The notes beneath the pieces were generated by a model. It searched no databases, was not told the origin of the DNA, and saw only the letters and a program-made list of their open reading frames with translations. From the NCBI RefSeq assembly GCF_011927905.1, contig NZ_JAATJL010000001.1, positions 1,798,001-1,862,000 of the forward strand: a stretch of 64,000 bases of DNA, read 5' to 3'. Each line of letters opens with the position of its first letter. Within the stretch, counting starts at the first letter, position 1. The stretch comes from Arthrobacter pigmenti (GTDB lineage Bacteria; Actinomycetota; Actinomycetes; Actinomycetales; Micrococcaceae). Of the stretch, positions 1-8,650 are shown in pieces. The translations under genes were made by a program, and so were the position numbers.

Positions 1-534
1 AAGCCGACGACGACGGCGGGCATTACCGGGGAGATCCTCGTCCGCGCCGCGCACGTCAAGGACCGCTACCACCGGCTCTGGATCACCGAGCGTGAGTCCT
101 CGCGCACCTCGGGCTGGCACCGTACCGGGGACGTTGGCCATCTGGACGCCGACGGTCGGCTGTGGGTTGAAGGGCGCCTCGCCCACATCATTCCCACGGC
201 GGCAGGGGCGGTTACTCCCGTCGGCGCCGAGCAGGCTATCGAGTGCACGGAAGGAGTGGGGCAGGCGGCCGTCGTCGGCGTGGGGCCAGCCGGAACCCAG
301 GCGGTTGTCGCCGTCGTCGTACCCGCCTCAACGACGCGCGCTGGGTCTCTGGCGACGGAAAGCCTGTCTGCTGCCGTCCGTCAGGCGGGACATTCAACTG
401 GTGTGGAGATCGCTGCAGTGCTGACTCTGCCCGAGCTGCCGACGGACGTGCGCCACAACGCGAAAATCGACCGGACGAAGGTCGCGGCCTGGGCCGGGCA
501 GGTGCTCGAGGGACGCCGGAAGCGGCGCCCATGA
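1..534 (+). CDS. oleC: C-terminal part of AMP-dependent (ANL) synthetase, OleC-type, truncated by the window edge
   Basis: The open frame runs in from base 1 and is the C-terminal third of an ANL-superfamily adenylating enzyme. It shows the hinge motif HRTGDVGHLDADGRLW followed by GRLAHII (about residues 44-66) and near the end the C-terminal catalytic-lysine motif DVRHNAKIDRTK. OleC-type enzymes act on beta-hydroxy acids to give beta-lactones in long-chain olefin synthesis. In actinobacteria the domain is often the C-terminal half of an OleBC fusion, which cannot be judged here because the start lies outside the window. The stop overlaps the ATG of oleD by four bases (ATGA), so the two are translationally coupled. 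The OleC reading leans on the OleD neighbour; a generic acyl-CoA ligase is the alternative. Confidence 0.75.
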   Translation, partial: KPTTTAGITGEILVRAAHVKDRYHRLWITERESSRTSGWHRTGDVGHLDADGRLWVEGRLAHIIPTAAGAVTPVGAEQAIECTEGVGQAAVVGVGPAGTQAVVAVVVPASTTRAGSLATESLSAAVRQAGHSTGVEIAAVLTLPELPTDVRHNAKIDRTKVAAWAGQVLEGRRKRRP

Positions 535-1505
535 CGCTCCTGGTAACGGGTGCAAGCGGAATGCTCGGCGGCGCCGTTGCCCGCCTGCTGCGCAGCCGTG
601 GTGAGTCGGTGCGTACCTTTCAGCGCCGTGCATCGGGAATTACCGGCGTGGAGGACGTGGCCGGTTCGCTGGGTGACCCGCAGGCGGTGAAGCGTGCCGT
701 TGAGGGCGTGGACTCCGTGATCCATTGTGCGGCGAAGGTGTCCTTCAGTGGCGACCCTGCCGAGTTTGAACGCGTGAACGTCGCCGGGACCCATGACCTG
801 CTTGAAGCGGCGCACTTCGCGGGTGCTGGGCGGTTTGTGTATGTGTCTTCACCGTCGGTGGCGCATCTGGGCCATTCGATCATCGGAGCCGGTGCAGAAC
901 CCGCTGACCCGACGCGCGCCCGCGGGGATTACGCCCGTACCAAGGCGAAGGCCGAGCAACTGGTCCTGGCGAACGACGACGACGCCATGCCGGTCACGGC
1001 CATTCGCCCCCATATCGTCTGGGGACCGGGCGACACGCAGCTAGTCGAACGCGTGCTGTCCCGGGCGCGGGCCGGCAGGTTGCCGCTGCTGGGAGGCGGG
1101 ACCGCTCTCGTGGACACCACGTATGTGGACAACGCAGCGTCCGCGATCGTCGCTGCCCACGATCACATCGAACGGGTTCACGGGAGACCGCTTGTGGTGA
1201 CCAACGGCGAACCCCGGCCGATTGGTGAGCTGCTGGCCCGGATCTGCGCAGCAGGTGGTGCGCCCGCGCCGCGGATGTCCGTTCCGGCGTGGCTTGGACG
1301 TGCGGCGGGCACCGCCGTCGAAACCCTGTGGCGTGGTTCGAACGCGGATGGCGAACCGCCTATGACCCGGTTCCTCGCCGAACAGCTTTCGACCGCACAC
1401 TGGTTCGACCAGCGGCAGACCAGGGAGCTGCTGGATTGGACGCCGGCGGTTTCACTGGACGAGGGATTCGCCCGGCTCGCCGCCCACTATGGCGGGCGGG
1501 CGTAG
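531..1505 (+). CDS. oleD: NAD(P)-dependent epimerase/dehydrogenase, OleD-type 2-alkyl-3-oxoalkanoate reductase
   Basis: 324-residue extended SDR protein. The N-terminal Rossmann motif is TGASGMLGGA, the catalytic pair is YARTK, and the FAMILY-typical stretches RPHIVWGPGD, DTTYVDNAA and TRFLAEQL are those I recall from OleD proteins. OleD reduces the 2-alkyl-3-ketoacid made by OleA to the beta-hydroxy acid used by OleC. The ATG at 531 overlaps the upstream synthetase stop; the same frame is open further upstream but that part is antisense-like shadow of oleC. The oleC-oleD pair implies oleA just upstream of the window. The gene ends 21 bases before a hairpin shared with the convergent NlpC/P60 gene. 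Confidence 0.82.
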   Translation: MTLLVTGASGMLGGAVARLLRSRGESVRTFQRRASGITGVEDVAGSLGDPQAVKRAVEGVDSVIHCAAKVSFSGDPAEFERVNVAGTHDLLEAAHFAGAGRFVYVSSPSVAHLGHSIIGAGAEPADPTRARGDYARTKAKAEQLVLANDDDAMPVTAIRPHIVWGPGDTQLVERVLSRARAGRLPLLGGGTALVDTTYVDNAASAIVAAHDHIERVHGRPLVVTNGEPRPIGELLARICAAGGAPAPRMSVPAWLGRAAGTAVETLWRGSNADGEPPMTRFLAEQLSTAHWFDQRQTRELLDWTPAVSLDEGFARLAAHYGGRA

Positions 1506-1526
1506 GCACCGTCCAGGAACGCAAAA

Positions 1527-1550
1527 GGAGGACCGGCGAACCGGTCCTCC
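1527..1550 (-). terminator. Rho-independent terminator between oleD and the NlpC/P60 gene
   Basis: A perfect 10-bp stem (GGAGGACCGG / CCGGTCCTCC) closes a 4-base loop. On the minus strand the stem is followed by TTTT, so it fits the end of the minus-strand hydrolase best. It lies between convergent genes and could act both ways. Confidence 0.75.
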
Positions 1551-1567
1551 CTGTGCTGATGCTGACG

Positions 1568-2518
1568 TTAGCCGTTGACCCGGATGAACACCGGACCCGA
1601 ACCAAGCTGAGCCGGCGCAACTACGGTCTGGTTGCCGTTGAAGCCACCGTGGACGGCCTGGCCGTTACCGATGTACACGGCGATGTGGGCTGCACCCATG
1701 CCACCATCGGCGTAGTAGATCAGGTCGCCCGGCATCGCCTGGCTGGCGCTCACCGTGCTGCCGAGGGACAGGTAGCCGGCGGGCCAGTCATGGAAGTTGA
1801 TACCGGCCGCCGCGAGGGCGTTCGATACCAGCCGGGTGCAGTCCTGGATCGCTCCAAGCTGACCCTGCGCTGCTGCAGCGATGGTTCCAGCAACCGAAGA
1901 GGAAGCAGGAGCGGCCGAGTAGGAGGCAACCTCGATGTTGGAGGACGCCGTTGTTATGCCCATGGTGCTGGTCTCAGCCGGAGCCGGAGCAACGGGAGCC
2001 GGAGCAACAGGAGCCGGTGCAACCTGCACCTGCGGGGCGGGTGAGGCCGGAGCAGGCGCCGCAGCGGCGCTGCCCGACAGGCTGATGACCTGACCCGGGT
2101 AGATGATCGAGTTCCAGCCGAGCCCGTTGGCCGCGAAGATGGCATCCAGGCTCACGCCGTAGTTCGCTGCGATGGCACCAAGGGTGTCACCGGAACGCAC
2201 GGTGTGGGTCGGAGCATTCGTGACCGGAGCCGGAGCCGGCGCCGATACGGTCTGCGCGGTGACCGGCGCGGCAGGGGCAGCGGCCGGGGCGGAGACCTGG
2301 ACGGCGGCGTCAGCGGACTGAACTGCACCTGAGGTCGAGCTGTAGGTGGTTCCGGCGCTGGCCGGTAGCGCTGCGCCGAACATGATGCCCGATGCTGCTA
2401 CGACAACAGCCGCAGGACGTCCGACGGTGCCGGCGTGCGTGCTGACTGCCTTCGAGACGATCTGCATCGTGCTGGGCGGGGTGGCGCGGTGACGCGCAAT
2501 ATGGCGGTTTTTGGACAA
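1568..2518 (-). CDS. Secreted LysM - NlpC/P60 peptidoglycan hydrolase
   Basis: 316 residues. A long signal region (hydrophobic core about residues 33-54, ending PASAG) is followed by one LysM domain (HTVRSGDTLGAIAANYG, about residues 106-150). An Ala/Pro/Val-rich linker leads to a C-terminal NlpC/P60 domain with candidate catalytic Cys in QDCTRLVSNAL and His in AAHIAVYIGNG; AVHGG follows. Such enzymes cut gamma-D-Glu-diamino-acid peptide bonds in the wall during growth or daughter-cell separation. The start is TTG at 2518, supported by GGGAGAGG seven bases upstream. It is preceded by a c-di-AMP riboswitch, which matches the control of wall hydrolases in other actinobacteria. A terminator follows. 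Confidence 0.88.
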   Translation of the reverse strand: MSKNRHIARHRATPPSTMQIVSKAVSTHAGTVGRPAAVVVAASGIMFGAALPASAGTTYSSTSGAVQSADAAVQVSAPAAAPAAPVTAQTVSAPAPAPVTNAPTHTVRSGDTLGAIAANYGVSLDAIFAANGLGWNSIIYPGQVISLSGSAAAAPAPASPAPQVQVAPAPVAPAPVAPAPAETSTMGITTASSNIEVASYSAAPASSSVAGTIAAAAQGQLGAIQDCTRLVSNALAAAGINFHDWPAGYLSLGSTVSASQAMPGDLIYYADGGMGAAHIAVYIGNGQAVHGGFNGNQTVVAPAQLGSGPVFIRVNG

Positions 2519-2535
2519 CGAAGGGCCTCTCCCAG

Positions 2536-2706
2536 TGCCTGCGGAGTTAGCTGTCGGATTCGGATGGGAGCCACCCGGACGCGTACTGCGAACTTATGCG
2601 CGTCTTAACCCCTAGGACTTCGGAAAAACGAAGCCCGCTATCTGGTTCCCCCGCTCCTGCCGGATGTGTAGCGAACGGACCTTCCGACGGCGACAGGATT
2701 AGGCAA
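2536..2706 (-). promoter_or_regulatory. c-di-AMP riboswitch (ydaO-yuaA class) in the leader of the NlpC/P60 gene
   Basis: Read on the minus strand the leader contains the class hallmarks in order: GCCTAATCC at the 5' side, GAGCGGGGGAACCAG, a variable hairpin, GGGGTTAAGACGCGC, and near the 3' side CCGAATCCGACAGCTAACT followed by CCGCAGGCA. TGCCT and AGGCA at the two ends can form the closing P1 helix. The class is normally an OFF switch for wall hydrolases and osmolyte transporters when c-di-AMP is high. The switch ends about 17 bases before the TTG start and its Shine-Dalgarno. I recognised the motif pattern by eye; no covariance search was run. Confidence 0.85.
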
Positions 2707-2750
2707 TCCGCCAGAAGGAAGCCGGGCTTTAGAAACCCGGCGTGGCCTTA

Positions 2751-2779
2751 ACGTTACATACGATTCGTTGAATTGTCAC
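2751..2779 (-). promoter_or_regulatory. Putative promoter of the riboswitch-NlpC/P60 transcript
   Basis: On the minus strand GTGACA (2779-2774) and TAACGT (2756-2751) are 17 bases apart. This is a good actinobacterial -35/-10 pair and would give a leader of about 225 bases carrying the riboswitch. Confidence 0.5.
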
Positions 2780-2843
2780 GTTTCGATCACAAACCCACGC
2801 CATGGCGGGCTTTTACGGAGAACTACTGATATATGCCCATCGA

Positions 2844-3137
2844 CTAGATTTTGTACTGGTCGGTAGCGTCCTTGGGCTTCTCATCGTCGCCCGAACGGTT
2901 ACCCGAGCGATGCACTGCGTCCTGCGCCTTCTTCACCGCCTGCTCAGCCTGCGCCTGCACTTCCGGCGCCTTGGCCTTCACTGCCTCGGTTGCCTCTGTG
3001 ACAGTTTCCTGGACCTTCGGGTTGTTCCAGAGTTCCTGCGCCTTCACCTTGATCTGCTCATAGCTCGCACGGCCGGCACGCGCGCCCAGCACATAGCCTG
3101 CGGCCATTCCTGCTGCAAAAACCAGTTTGTTCTTCAT
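2844..3137 (-). CDS. Small YtxH-like membrane-associated protein
   Basis: 97 residues. It starts with a short hydrophobic segment (residues 3-22, LVFAAGMAAGYVLGARAGR) with the Gly-rich pattern of YtxH-family proteins. A long amphipathic, charged Ala/Glu/Lys helix region follows (residues 30-75) and ends in a hydrophilic tail. Such proteins are common in Arthrobacter and are often stress-linked, but their role is not known. It stands alone; no partner gene is coupled. A good GGAGT-type ribosome site (AGGAGT) precedes the ATG. Confidence 0.7.
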   Translation of the reverse strand: MKNKLVFAAGMAAGYVLGARAGRASYEQIKVKAQELWNNPKVQETVTEATEAVKAKAPEVQAQAEQAVKKAQDAVHRSGNRSGDDEKPKDATDQYKI

Positions 3138-3212
3138 GGCGATACTCCTGACCTGTCGGGTTCCTCAGATGTCGAATCTAGTCAGCGTACTTAGTTTTGT
3201 CACGTCGAGGCG

Positions 3213-4238
3213 TCACCAACGGCCGTTACGCGGCCTCGGCTGGCAGCGCGGACACGTGTAGGAGGAGCGGTTCATGAAGGTGTCCCTCCGCACACGGGAG
3301 TCCAAACCCGCTTCCGCACATCGAAGACACGGCAGGTGTTCCCGTCCATAGGCGTTGAGCGATCGCTCGAAGTACCCCGAGGCACCGTTGACGTTCACGT
3401 ACAGCGAGTCGAAGCTCGTTCCACCGGCCTCGAGTGCGCGTTCCATGACGTCGCGGCAGGCGGTGAGGAGCCGGGTAACCTCCGGACGCCGCACGGTATC
3501 GGTTGCACGCGCGAAATGGAGCCTGGCCGCCCATAGAGCTTCGTCGGCATAGATGTTCCCGATGCCCGATATGAGGGACTGGTCGAGGAGCGCCCGCTTA
3601 AGGCCCGTCCGGCGCGCGCGCAGCCTGGAGAAGAATTCCTCAAAGGAGAACGCCGGATCAAGCGGATCCCGCGCAATGTGAGAGGCTTCCACGGGCACGA
3701 GCGCCTCAGGATCCTCCCCCAGCCCACCCGGCATGCCGTCAGCGGTGGCCACCATACCGGTCACGAAGAGCCCGCCGAAGATGCGCTGGTCAACGAACCG
3801 CAGTTCCGCCGGCAAATGGTCACCGTCCTGGGACAGCCGCAGCCGCACCTTCAGGTGTTTCTCGTCCGGCTGGTCCTCATCCTCAACCAGCAGCTGTCCG
3901 CTCATCCCCAGGTGCGCCATCAACGCCACCCGTGGTGCGGTGTGGACTATCCCGCCGGCCTCGGATTCCAGCCGTGCGGCAGGTAAGTACGACGACGGCG
4001 CAAGCCGGCTGGCGCCGTCGTCGTGCTTTGTGTCCGCCAGGGGCATCCAGAGGAACTTGCCACGGCGCACCGTATCAGTGACGGTTGCTCCCACGAGGTT
4101 CCCGCGGAAGTCCTCGGCCCCGAGGGCATGGCGTCGGATGGATCGGGGGTCAAGGATCTCGACCGCTTCGATGGTGCGGCCGCGTACCCACCGCGCAAGC
4201 CCGCGGCGCACCACCTCTACTTCGGGTAGTTCAGGCAT
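3213..4238 (-). CDS. mutM: Formamidopyrimidine-DNA glycosylase (Fpg/MutM)
   Basis: 341 residues, longer than the usual 270-290. It removes oxidised purines such as 8-oxoguanine and nicks the abasic site. After the initiator Met the mature protein starts [13 protein letters not shown], with Pro1 and Glu2 catalytic. The middle has [11 protein letters not shown], then [17 protein letters not shown] (helix-two-turn-helix), and the C-terminal zinc finger has four cysteines (CLRC and CPRC). An extra stretch of roughly 35 residues sits between KFLWMPLAD and [11 protein letters not shown], and it includes the product of a 44-base palindrome (3985-4028). It follows rnc by 29 bases on the same strand, the usual order. 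Confidence 0.95.
   Translation of the reverse strand: MPELPEVEVVRRGLARWVRGRTIEAVEILDPRSIRRHALGAEDFRGNLVGATVTDTVRRGKFLWMPLADTKHDDGASRLAPSSYLPAARLESEAGGIVHTAPRVALMAHLGMSGQLLVEDEDQPDEKHLKVRLRLSQDGDHLPAELRFVDQRIFGGLFVTGMVATADGMPGGLGEDPEALVPVEASHIARDPLDPAFSFEEFFSRLRARRTGLKRALLDQSLISGIGNIYADEALWAARLHFARATDTVRRPEVTRLLTACRDVMERALEAGGTSFDSLYVNVNGASGYFERSLNAYGREHLPCLRCAEAGLDSRVRRDTFMNRSSYTCPRCQPRPRNGRW
3985..4028. repeat. 44-base palindrome inserted in frame within mutM
   Basis: Left arm 3985-4006 and right arm 4007-4028 are inverted copies matching at 20 of 22 positions with no spacer. Both arms carry the GTACGACGACGGC-type word that recurs elsewhere in the window. In mutM it encodes [13 protein letters not shown], inside an extra loop not expected for the family. 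Confidence 0.85.
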
Positions 4239-4267
4239 GTTCGGGCGCGTCCGGTTCTCAGGGAGCG

Positions 4268-5065
4268 TTAACGGGAGTCAGCCGGCTGATCGGCGAGCAC
4301 CGGCTGCGGGATTGTCTTGCTGCCATCTGCCTCGCGCAGCAGTTTCCAGGAGGCAGCGGCCGCTTCCTGCTCGGCTTCCTTCTTGGACCGTCCACCACCG
4401 GAACCGTAGGTGGTCCCGCCGATCACCAGGACAGCCTCGAAACGGCGGTCATGGTCCGGGCCAAACCCGGTCACCCGGTAATCAATGACACCCATCCGCT
4501 CCGCAGCGGCGATTTCCTGGATGCTGGTCTTCCAGTCCGTTCCGGCGCCGAGGGCGGCTGCGTCCTCAAGGACCGGTCCGATAATACGCATCACAAGGCA
4601 GCGTGCGGTCTCCATACCGTTGCTCACATACGTGGCTCCGATAATGGCTTCCATGGTGTCCGCAAGGATGGAGGACTTGTCCCAGCCGTTGGTGAGCTTC
4701 TCACCCTGGCCAAGCAGGATGTGCTTGCCGAGACCAATGCCGCGCGCAACTCCGGCCAGCGCCCGCGTGCTGACAACGGCGGAACGCCGCTTCGCCAGTT
4801 CACCCTCGGAGAGGGTCGGGTTGTCGCGGTACAGTGCGTCCGTTACCGAAAGGCCGAGGACGGCATCGCCAAGGAACTCCAGGCGTTCGTTGGTGGGGAT
4901 GCCGCCCTGTTCGTACGCGTAGGAGCGGTGCGTCAGGGCAAGACGAAGCGTCTCGGCGTCGATAGTGACGCCGAGACGCTTCAAAAGGTCTTCTGAATTT
5001 TCCACGCTAGCGACGCTTACGCGTTTTGATGCTGCGGATACCGCCTCGCGGTGTCCGGGCAGCAC
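4268..5065 (-). CDS. rnc: Ribonuclease III
   Basis: 265 residues. The signature [14 protein letters not shown] lies at about residues 58-71, the second catalytic acidic patch is [12 protein letters not shown], and a C-terminal double-stranded-RNA-binding domain occupies roughly residues 175-245 ([14 protein letters not shown] to [13 protein letters not shown]). The enzyme processes rRNA precursors and structured RNAs. The chosen GTG start directly follows the rpmF TAA, but the family core begins near [15 protein letters not shown] a few codons in is therefore also possible. Order yceD-rpmF-rnc-mutM is the normal actinobacterial arrangement. Confidence 0.95.
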   Translation of the reverse strand: MLPGHREAVSAASKRVSVASVENSEDLLKRLGVTIDAETLRLALTHRSYAYEQGGIPTNERLEFLGDAVLGLSVTDALYRDNPTLSEGELAKRRSAVVSTRALAGVARGIGLGKHILLGQGEKLTNGWDKSSILADTMEAIIGATYVSNGMETARCLVMRIIGPVLEDAAALGAGTDWKTSIQEIAAAERMGVIDYRVTGFGPDHDRRFEAVLVIGGTTYGSGGGRSKKEAEQEAAAASWKLLREADGSKTIPQPVLADQPADSR

Positions 5066-5269
5066 TTAGACGTCGGCTACCTTGCGGCCCTTGTACTCAA
5101 GGAACAGCTCGGTGCCTGCGGAGTCGGTAACAACCTTTGCCTGGTGGGAAAGGCTGTAGGTGACGCGACCGTTCTCCACCGTCTTCACCAGCTTCGGGGC
5201 AACAGCCTTCCACTGGGACCGGCGTGCACGCGTATTCGAGCGGGACATCTTCCGCTTGGGAACAGCCAC
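5066..5269 (-). CDS. rpmF: 50S ribosomal protein L32
   Basis: 67 residues starting [19 protein letters not shown] after Met, the L32 N-terminus. The paired CxxC zinc ligands of the zinc-type paralogue are absent, so this is the zinc-independent form. It lies two bases after the yceD stop and abuts rnc, consistent with one transcript. Confidence 0.97.
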   Translation of the reverse strand: MAVPKRKMSRSNTRARRSQWKAVAPKLVKTVENGRVTYSLSHQAKVVTDSAGTELFLEYKGRKVADV

Positions 5270-5271
5270 GG

Positions 5272-5871
5272 CTAACTCTCTTCTCTCTCGTCTAACACTG
5301 TCTTTGCTTCTGGTTTCGCCGCCTGTGGGTCAGCGGCCGTGCCGGTCAGCCCTGCCAGTGAAGCCCAGCGGGGATCGAGGACTTCATGCTGGTGGCCCGG
5401 ATTATCCTCCAGCCGCACACCACATTCGGCGCACAAACCCTGGCAATCCTCCCGGCACACCGGCTGGAACGGCAGCGTTGTCACTACCGCATCCCGCAGC
5501 ACCGGTTCGAGATTGACTGTGTCATTCTCGACCACGCGCAGCGCGTCCTCCTCTTCATCCTCCGCCAACTCCTGGTTGTCGTAGTAGAAGAGTTCCTGCA
5601 CATCGACGCTACTGCCATAACGAAGAGGATCCAGGCACCGACCGCATTCGCCCTTAACTTCGACGTCCACGGTCCCGGATACCAGGATTCCCTCATGTAC
5701 AGCTTCGAACCTCAGGTCCAGTTCCATCTCGGAACCTTCCTGAACGCCGATGAGCGCCACACCAAAATCCTTCGGTGCGGGCACATGTTCTTCGACTGTC
5801 CGCATGCTTCCCGGGCTGCGCCCGAGGTCCCTGACACTGAAGATCAGGGGCGAACTGAGATCGCTCTTAAT
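5272..5871 (-). CDS. yceD: YceD/DUF177 family protein, probable ATT start
   Basis: 199 residues from the start chosen here. YceD proteins sit next to rpmF and are linked to 23S rRNA accumulation. The family core [18 protein letters not shown] lies upstream of the first in-frame ATG (5805), so that ATG cannot be the true start. Upstream the only in-frame codon with a good Shine-Dalgarno is ATT at 5871-5869: AGGAG lies five bases before it, giving [12 protein letters not shown]. No ATG, GTG or TTG occurs in frame between there and the stop at 5910-5908; a CTG at 5847 is the alternative but would cut the core. Cysteines in CGRC and [13 protein letters not shown] fit the family. Confidence 0.85.
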   Translation of the reverse strand: MKSDLSSPLIFSVRDLGRSPGSMRTVEEHVPAPKDFGVALIGVQEGSEMELDLRFEAVHEGILVSGTVDVEVKGECGRCLDPLRYGSSVDVQELFYYDNQELAEDEEEDALRVVENDTVNLEPVLRDAVVTTLPFQPVCREDCQGLCAECGVRLEDNPGHQHEVLDPRWASLAGLTGTAADPQAAKPEAKTVLDEREES

Positions 5872-6014
5872 GGGAACTCCTGTAGAACATATGACCGACG
5901 AATCATCTTAGCCCGAAACAAACGCCCATCCCAAACCGGGTACGGCGCCGGCGAGCCCTGTTGCCGGTGCACAACGGAACGAACGCACGCCATCCGCCCC
6001 GTAGTGTGGAGGGC

Positions 6015-6596
6015 GTGCATTCACGATCAACTCCAGTATTGACCAGGAAAGGCGCCGCGCTCAAGGCCGCCGTTGCCGCCGTCGTCGTACTGGTGTTGTG
6101 GCTTCTGACCTCCTACGCACTGTTCTACAACCCTCCGCTGTCTGAGTTGCAGCGCGCGGATGCTGTGGTGGTCCTGGGTGGCGCGAGCACGGAGCGTTAT
6201 CCGGTGGGCCGCGGGCTGGTGGAGGACGGATGGGCGCCGGTTCTGGTGCTCTCGCACACGGACACCCCCGGCAACGTGGACATGGATCGGGTATGCAACA
6301 GCAGAAAGTCCGAACGCATCATCTGCTTCCGGCCCGAACCACTCACCACCCGCGGTGAAGCGCGCGCTGTTGCCCGCCTTGCGGACGAGCACCGCTGGGA
6401 CACGGTACTGGTGGTGACCTCGCGGTACCACATGCTGCGCTCCTACCAGCACATCGGCCAGTGCTCCGAGGCACGGCTGATCATGGCGGCCTCGGATCCG
6501 GAACTCGGGCTCTTCGGCTGGCTTCCCCGGTTTGTCGAGGAAGTAGCCGGTCTGGCCGGAGGGGCGCTGCGGCCGGTCTGTGCGAACCAGATCTGA
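6015..6596 (+). CDS. DUF218 / YdcF-like membrane-anchored protein
   Basis: 193 residues from a GTG at 6015 (a TTG at 5961 is an in-frame alternative). A single N-terminal membrane segment (about residues 15-37) precedes a DUF218 domain. That domain shows ADAVVVLGGAS, then TRGEARAVARL and VTSRYHMLRSYQ with its conserved His. YdcF/SanA/ElyC-type proteins are tied to envelope or vancomycin-tolerance phenotypes, but the reaction is unknown. It is divergent from yceD across about 140 bases and separate from the molybdate genes downstream, since a promoter-like region with repeats intervenes. Confidence 0.8.
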   Translation: MHSRSTPVLTRKGAALKAAVAAVVVLVLWLLTSYALFYNPPLSELQRADAVVVLGGASTERYPVGRGLVEDGWAPVLVLSHTDTPGNVDMDRVCNSRKSERIICFRPEPLTTRGEARAVARLADEHRWDTVLVVTSRYHMLRSYQHIGQCSEARLIMAASDPELGLFGWLPRFVEEVAGLAGGALRPVCANQI

Positions 6597-6600
6597 ACTT

Positions 6601-6632
6601 ATGCGCGCGTAACGAGAATGCGCACGTAACGA
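6601..6632 (+). promoter_or_regulatory. Tandem 15-base direct repeats upstream of the molybdate regulator gene
   Basis: ATGCGCGCGTAACGA (6601-6615) and ATGCGCACGTAACGA (6618-6632) differ at one base and are 17 bases apart. They lie 39 bases before the ATG at 6671, a position suited to an operator or activator site, possibly for the MerR/TOBE regulator itself. Confidence 0.5.
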
Positions 6633-6670
6633 ACGCAGATAGCCGCAGATGCTGCATTATGCTTCTCGTT

Positions 6671-7072
6671 ATGACGCAAATACGTGTACGCGATGCAGCG
6701 CAGTTCCTCGGCGTGAGCGCCGATACCGTGCGGCGCTGGATCGAAGACGGCACCCTGACCGCCGAGCGTGCCTCCGGTGTGACGGTGGTGGACGGACTCG
6801 AGCTGGCGCGCCTTGCCCGCGAACGCGCCATCCTGCCCACCGACCCCTCGGGCGCCGACACCTCCGCGCGCAACCGGTTCGTGGGCCTGGTGACCAATGT
6901 AATAACGGACAAGGTTATGGCCCAGGTCGAGCTCCAGTGCGGACCGCACCGCGTGGTCTCCCTCATGAGCAGCGAAGCGGTGCGCGACCTTGGTATCACT
7001 CCCGGCAGCGTCGCGGTGGCGGTCATCAAGGCCACAACGGTTATTGTCCAAACCCCCGAAGGGAAGTTCTGA
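6671..7072 (+). CDS. Molybdate-responsive regulator: excisionase/MerR-type HTH plus TOBE (molbindin) domain
   Basis: 133 residues. An N-terminal winged-helix of the MerR/excisionase type (IRVRDAAQFLGVSADTVRRW, residues 3-22) is joined to a C-terminal TOBE/Mop domain (NRFVGLVTNVITDKVMAQVE to VAVAVIKATTVIV). TOBE domains bind molybdate or tungstate. The gene is one base from modA and directly upstream of modBC, so it is the likely local molybdate sensor in place of a classical ModE. An in-frame ATG at 6659 is an alternative start; neither has a strong ribosome site. Confidence 0.85.
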   Translation: MTQIRVRDAAQFLGVSADTVRRWIEDGTLTAERASGVTVVDGLELARLARERAILPTDPSGADTSARNRFVGLVTNVITDKVMAQVELQCGPHRVVSLMSSEAVRDLGITPGSVAVAVIKATTVIVQTPEGKF

Positions 7073-7073
7073 G

Positions 7074-7856
7074 ATGAACGTGCGTACCCGAGTGATCACG
7101 GGCGCTGCGGCCCTGGTTGTCCTTGCCGGCTGCGGCACTCAGCCCGCGAGCGAAGACAACAGCACGACGGCGGCGGAGGGACTGAGCGGCACCGTCACGG
7201 TGTTCGCGGCCGCCTCCCTGAAGGACACGTTCACCGCAATAGCTGATGAGTTCGAGGACCGGAATCCAAACGCCACGGTGCAGCTCAGCTTCGCCGGTTC
7301 CTCCGACCTGGTCACGCAGATCACAGCCGGCGCCCCTGCCGATGTCTTCGCATCGGCCAATACGGCGAATATGGACAAGTTGACCGACGCCGGCCTCGTA
7401 GCGGGCGCACCCGTGGATTTCGCCACCAACACGCTCATGATCGCGGTCCCGGCCGGAAATCCGGCCGGCATCACCGGGCTGGTGGACCTGGCAGACCCTG
7501 CGCTGGATGTGGTGGTCTGCGCGCCACAGGTGCCGTGTGGCTCTGCCACTGTGACGGTGGAGGAAGCATCCGGAACGGACATCCCGGCGGTCAGCGAGGA
7601 ATCCTCGGTTACCGATGTTCTGGGCAAGGTAACCTCCGGGCAGGCGGACGCCGGTTTGGTCTATGTGACAGATGTCGCCGCTGCCGGTGACGCAGTGGAA
7701 GGCATCGAATTCGAGGAGTCAGCCGAAGCCGTGAATGTCTACCCGATCTCCGCGGTGGAGGGCGGTAATCAGGAACTCGCTGAGGCGTTCATTGATCTGG
7801 TGACGGGCGCGGAAGGACAGGAGATCCTCACGCAGGCCGGGTTCGCGAAACCGTGA
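7074..7856 (+). CDS. modA: Molybdate ABC transporter substrate-binding lipoprotein
   Basis: 260 residues. A lipoprotein signal ends in the lipobox LAGC (Cys at about residue 20). The mature part is a periplasmic-binding-type II fold with [24 protein letters not shown] and [11 protein letters not shown], the ModA oxyanion-binding signatures. It captures molybdate or tungstate outside the cell for ModB and ModC. GAAGGGAAG upstream serves as ribosome site, and the gene follows the regulator stop by one base. The stop overlaps the GTG/ATG of modB. Confidence 0.95.
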   Translation: MNVRTRVITGAAALVVLAGCGTQPASEDNSTTAAEGLSGTVTVFAAASLKDTFTAIADEFEDRNPNATVQLSFAGSSDLVTQITAGAPADVFASANTANMDKLTDAGLVAGAPVDFATNTLMIAVPAGNPAGITGLVDLADPALDVVVCAPQVPCGSATVTVEEASGTDIPAVSEESSVTDVLGKVTSGQADAGLVYVTDVAAAGDAVEGIEFEESAEAVNVYPISAVEGGNQELAEAFIDLVTGAEGQEILTQAGFAKP

Positions 7857-8650
7857 TGTCGGGCCACGCCCCCACGGGTGTCCCCCGCTGGGTCCTCGCG
7901 GTGGCGGGTGTCGGCGCACTGTTTGTGATCATCCCACTGCTGGCGATCGTCCTCCGGGTCGACTGGGCTCAGTTCGGTGCCCTGATCACCACGGACTCCT
8001 CGCGGGCCGCGCTCCTGCTCAGCTTGCAGACGTCCGCCGCGAGCACGCTGGCATGCATTGTGTTCGGGGTTCCGATGGCGTTTGCCCTGGCGAGAACCAG
8101 CTTCCGCGGCCAACGGGTGCTGCGTGCGCTCGTTCTGCTCCCGCTGGTCCTCCCGCCGGTAGTTGGCGGCATCGCACTGCTGTACACCTTCGGCAGGCAG
8201 GGCCTCCTTGGAGAGTCGCTGACCATGCTCGGGGTGGATATCGCGTTCTCGACCACCGCCGTCGTGCTGGCGCAGACCTTCGTGGCGCTGCCGTTCCTGG
8301 TCCTGAGCCTGGAGGGTGCGCTCCGAACTGCCGGCACACGGTATGAGGCCGTCGCCGCGACACTTGGCGCGCGCCCCACCACCGTGCTGCGCCGCGTCAG
8401 CCTCCCGCTGGTCCTCCCGGGCATCGTCTCGGGGGCTGTGTTGTCCTTCGCCCGCGCCCTCGGCGAGTTCGGCGCGACACTCACCTTCGCCGGAAGCCTC
8501 CAGGGCGTGACGCGCACCCTGCCCCTGGAAATCTACCTTCAGCGAGAGACCGACGCCGACGCCGCCGTCGCGCTTTCCCTCGTCCTTGTCGCCGTGGCCG
8601 TCCTGGTGGTCGGCCTCGCGCACCGGGTACAGGACGGACGTCCGCAATGA
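7853..8650 (+). CDS. modB: Molybdate ABC transporter permease
   Basis: 265 residues with five to six membrane helices. The cytoplasmic permease (EAA) loop reads [22 protein letters not shown], followed by [18 protein letters not shown], which is characteristic of ModB/CysTW permeases. GTG at 7853 overlaps the modA stop, with ATG immediately after it as the alternative. The 3' end overlaps modC by four bases. Confidence 0.94.
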   Translation: MMSGHAPTGVPRWVLAVAGVGALFVIIPLLAIVLRVDWAQFGALITTDSSRAALLLSLQTSAASTLACIVFGVPMAFALARTSFRGQRVLRALVLLPLVLPPVVGGIALLYTFGRQGLLGESLTMLGVDIAFSTTAVVLAQTFVALPFLVLSLEGALRTAGTRYEAVAATLGARPTTVLRRVSLPLVLPGIVSGAVLSFARALGEFGATLTFAGSLQGVTRTLPLEIYLQRETDADAAVALSLVLVAVAVLVVGLAHRVQDGRPQ

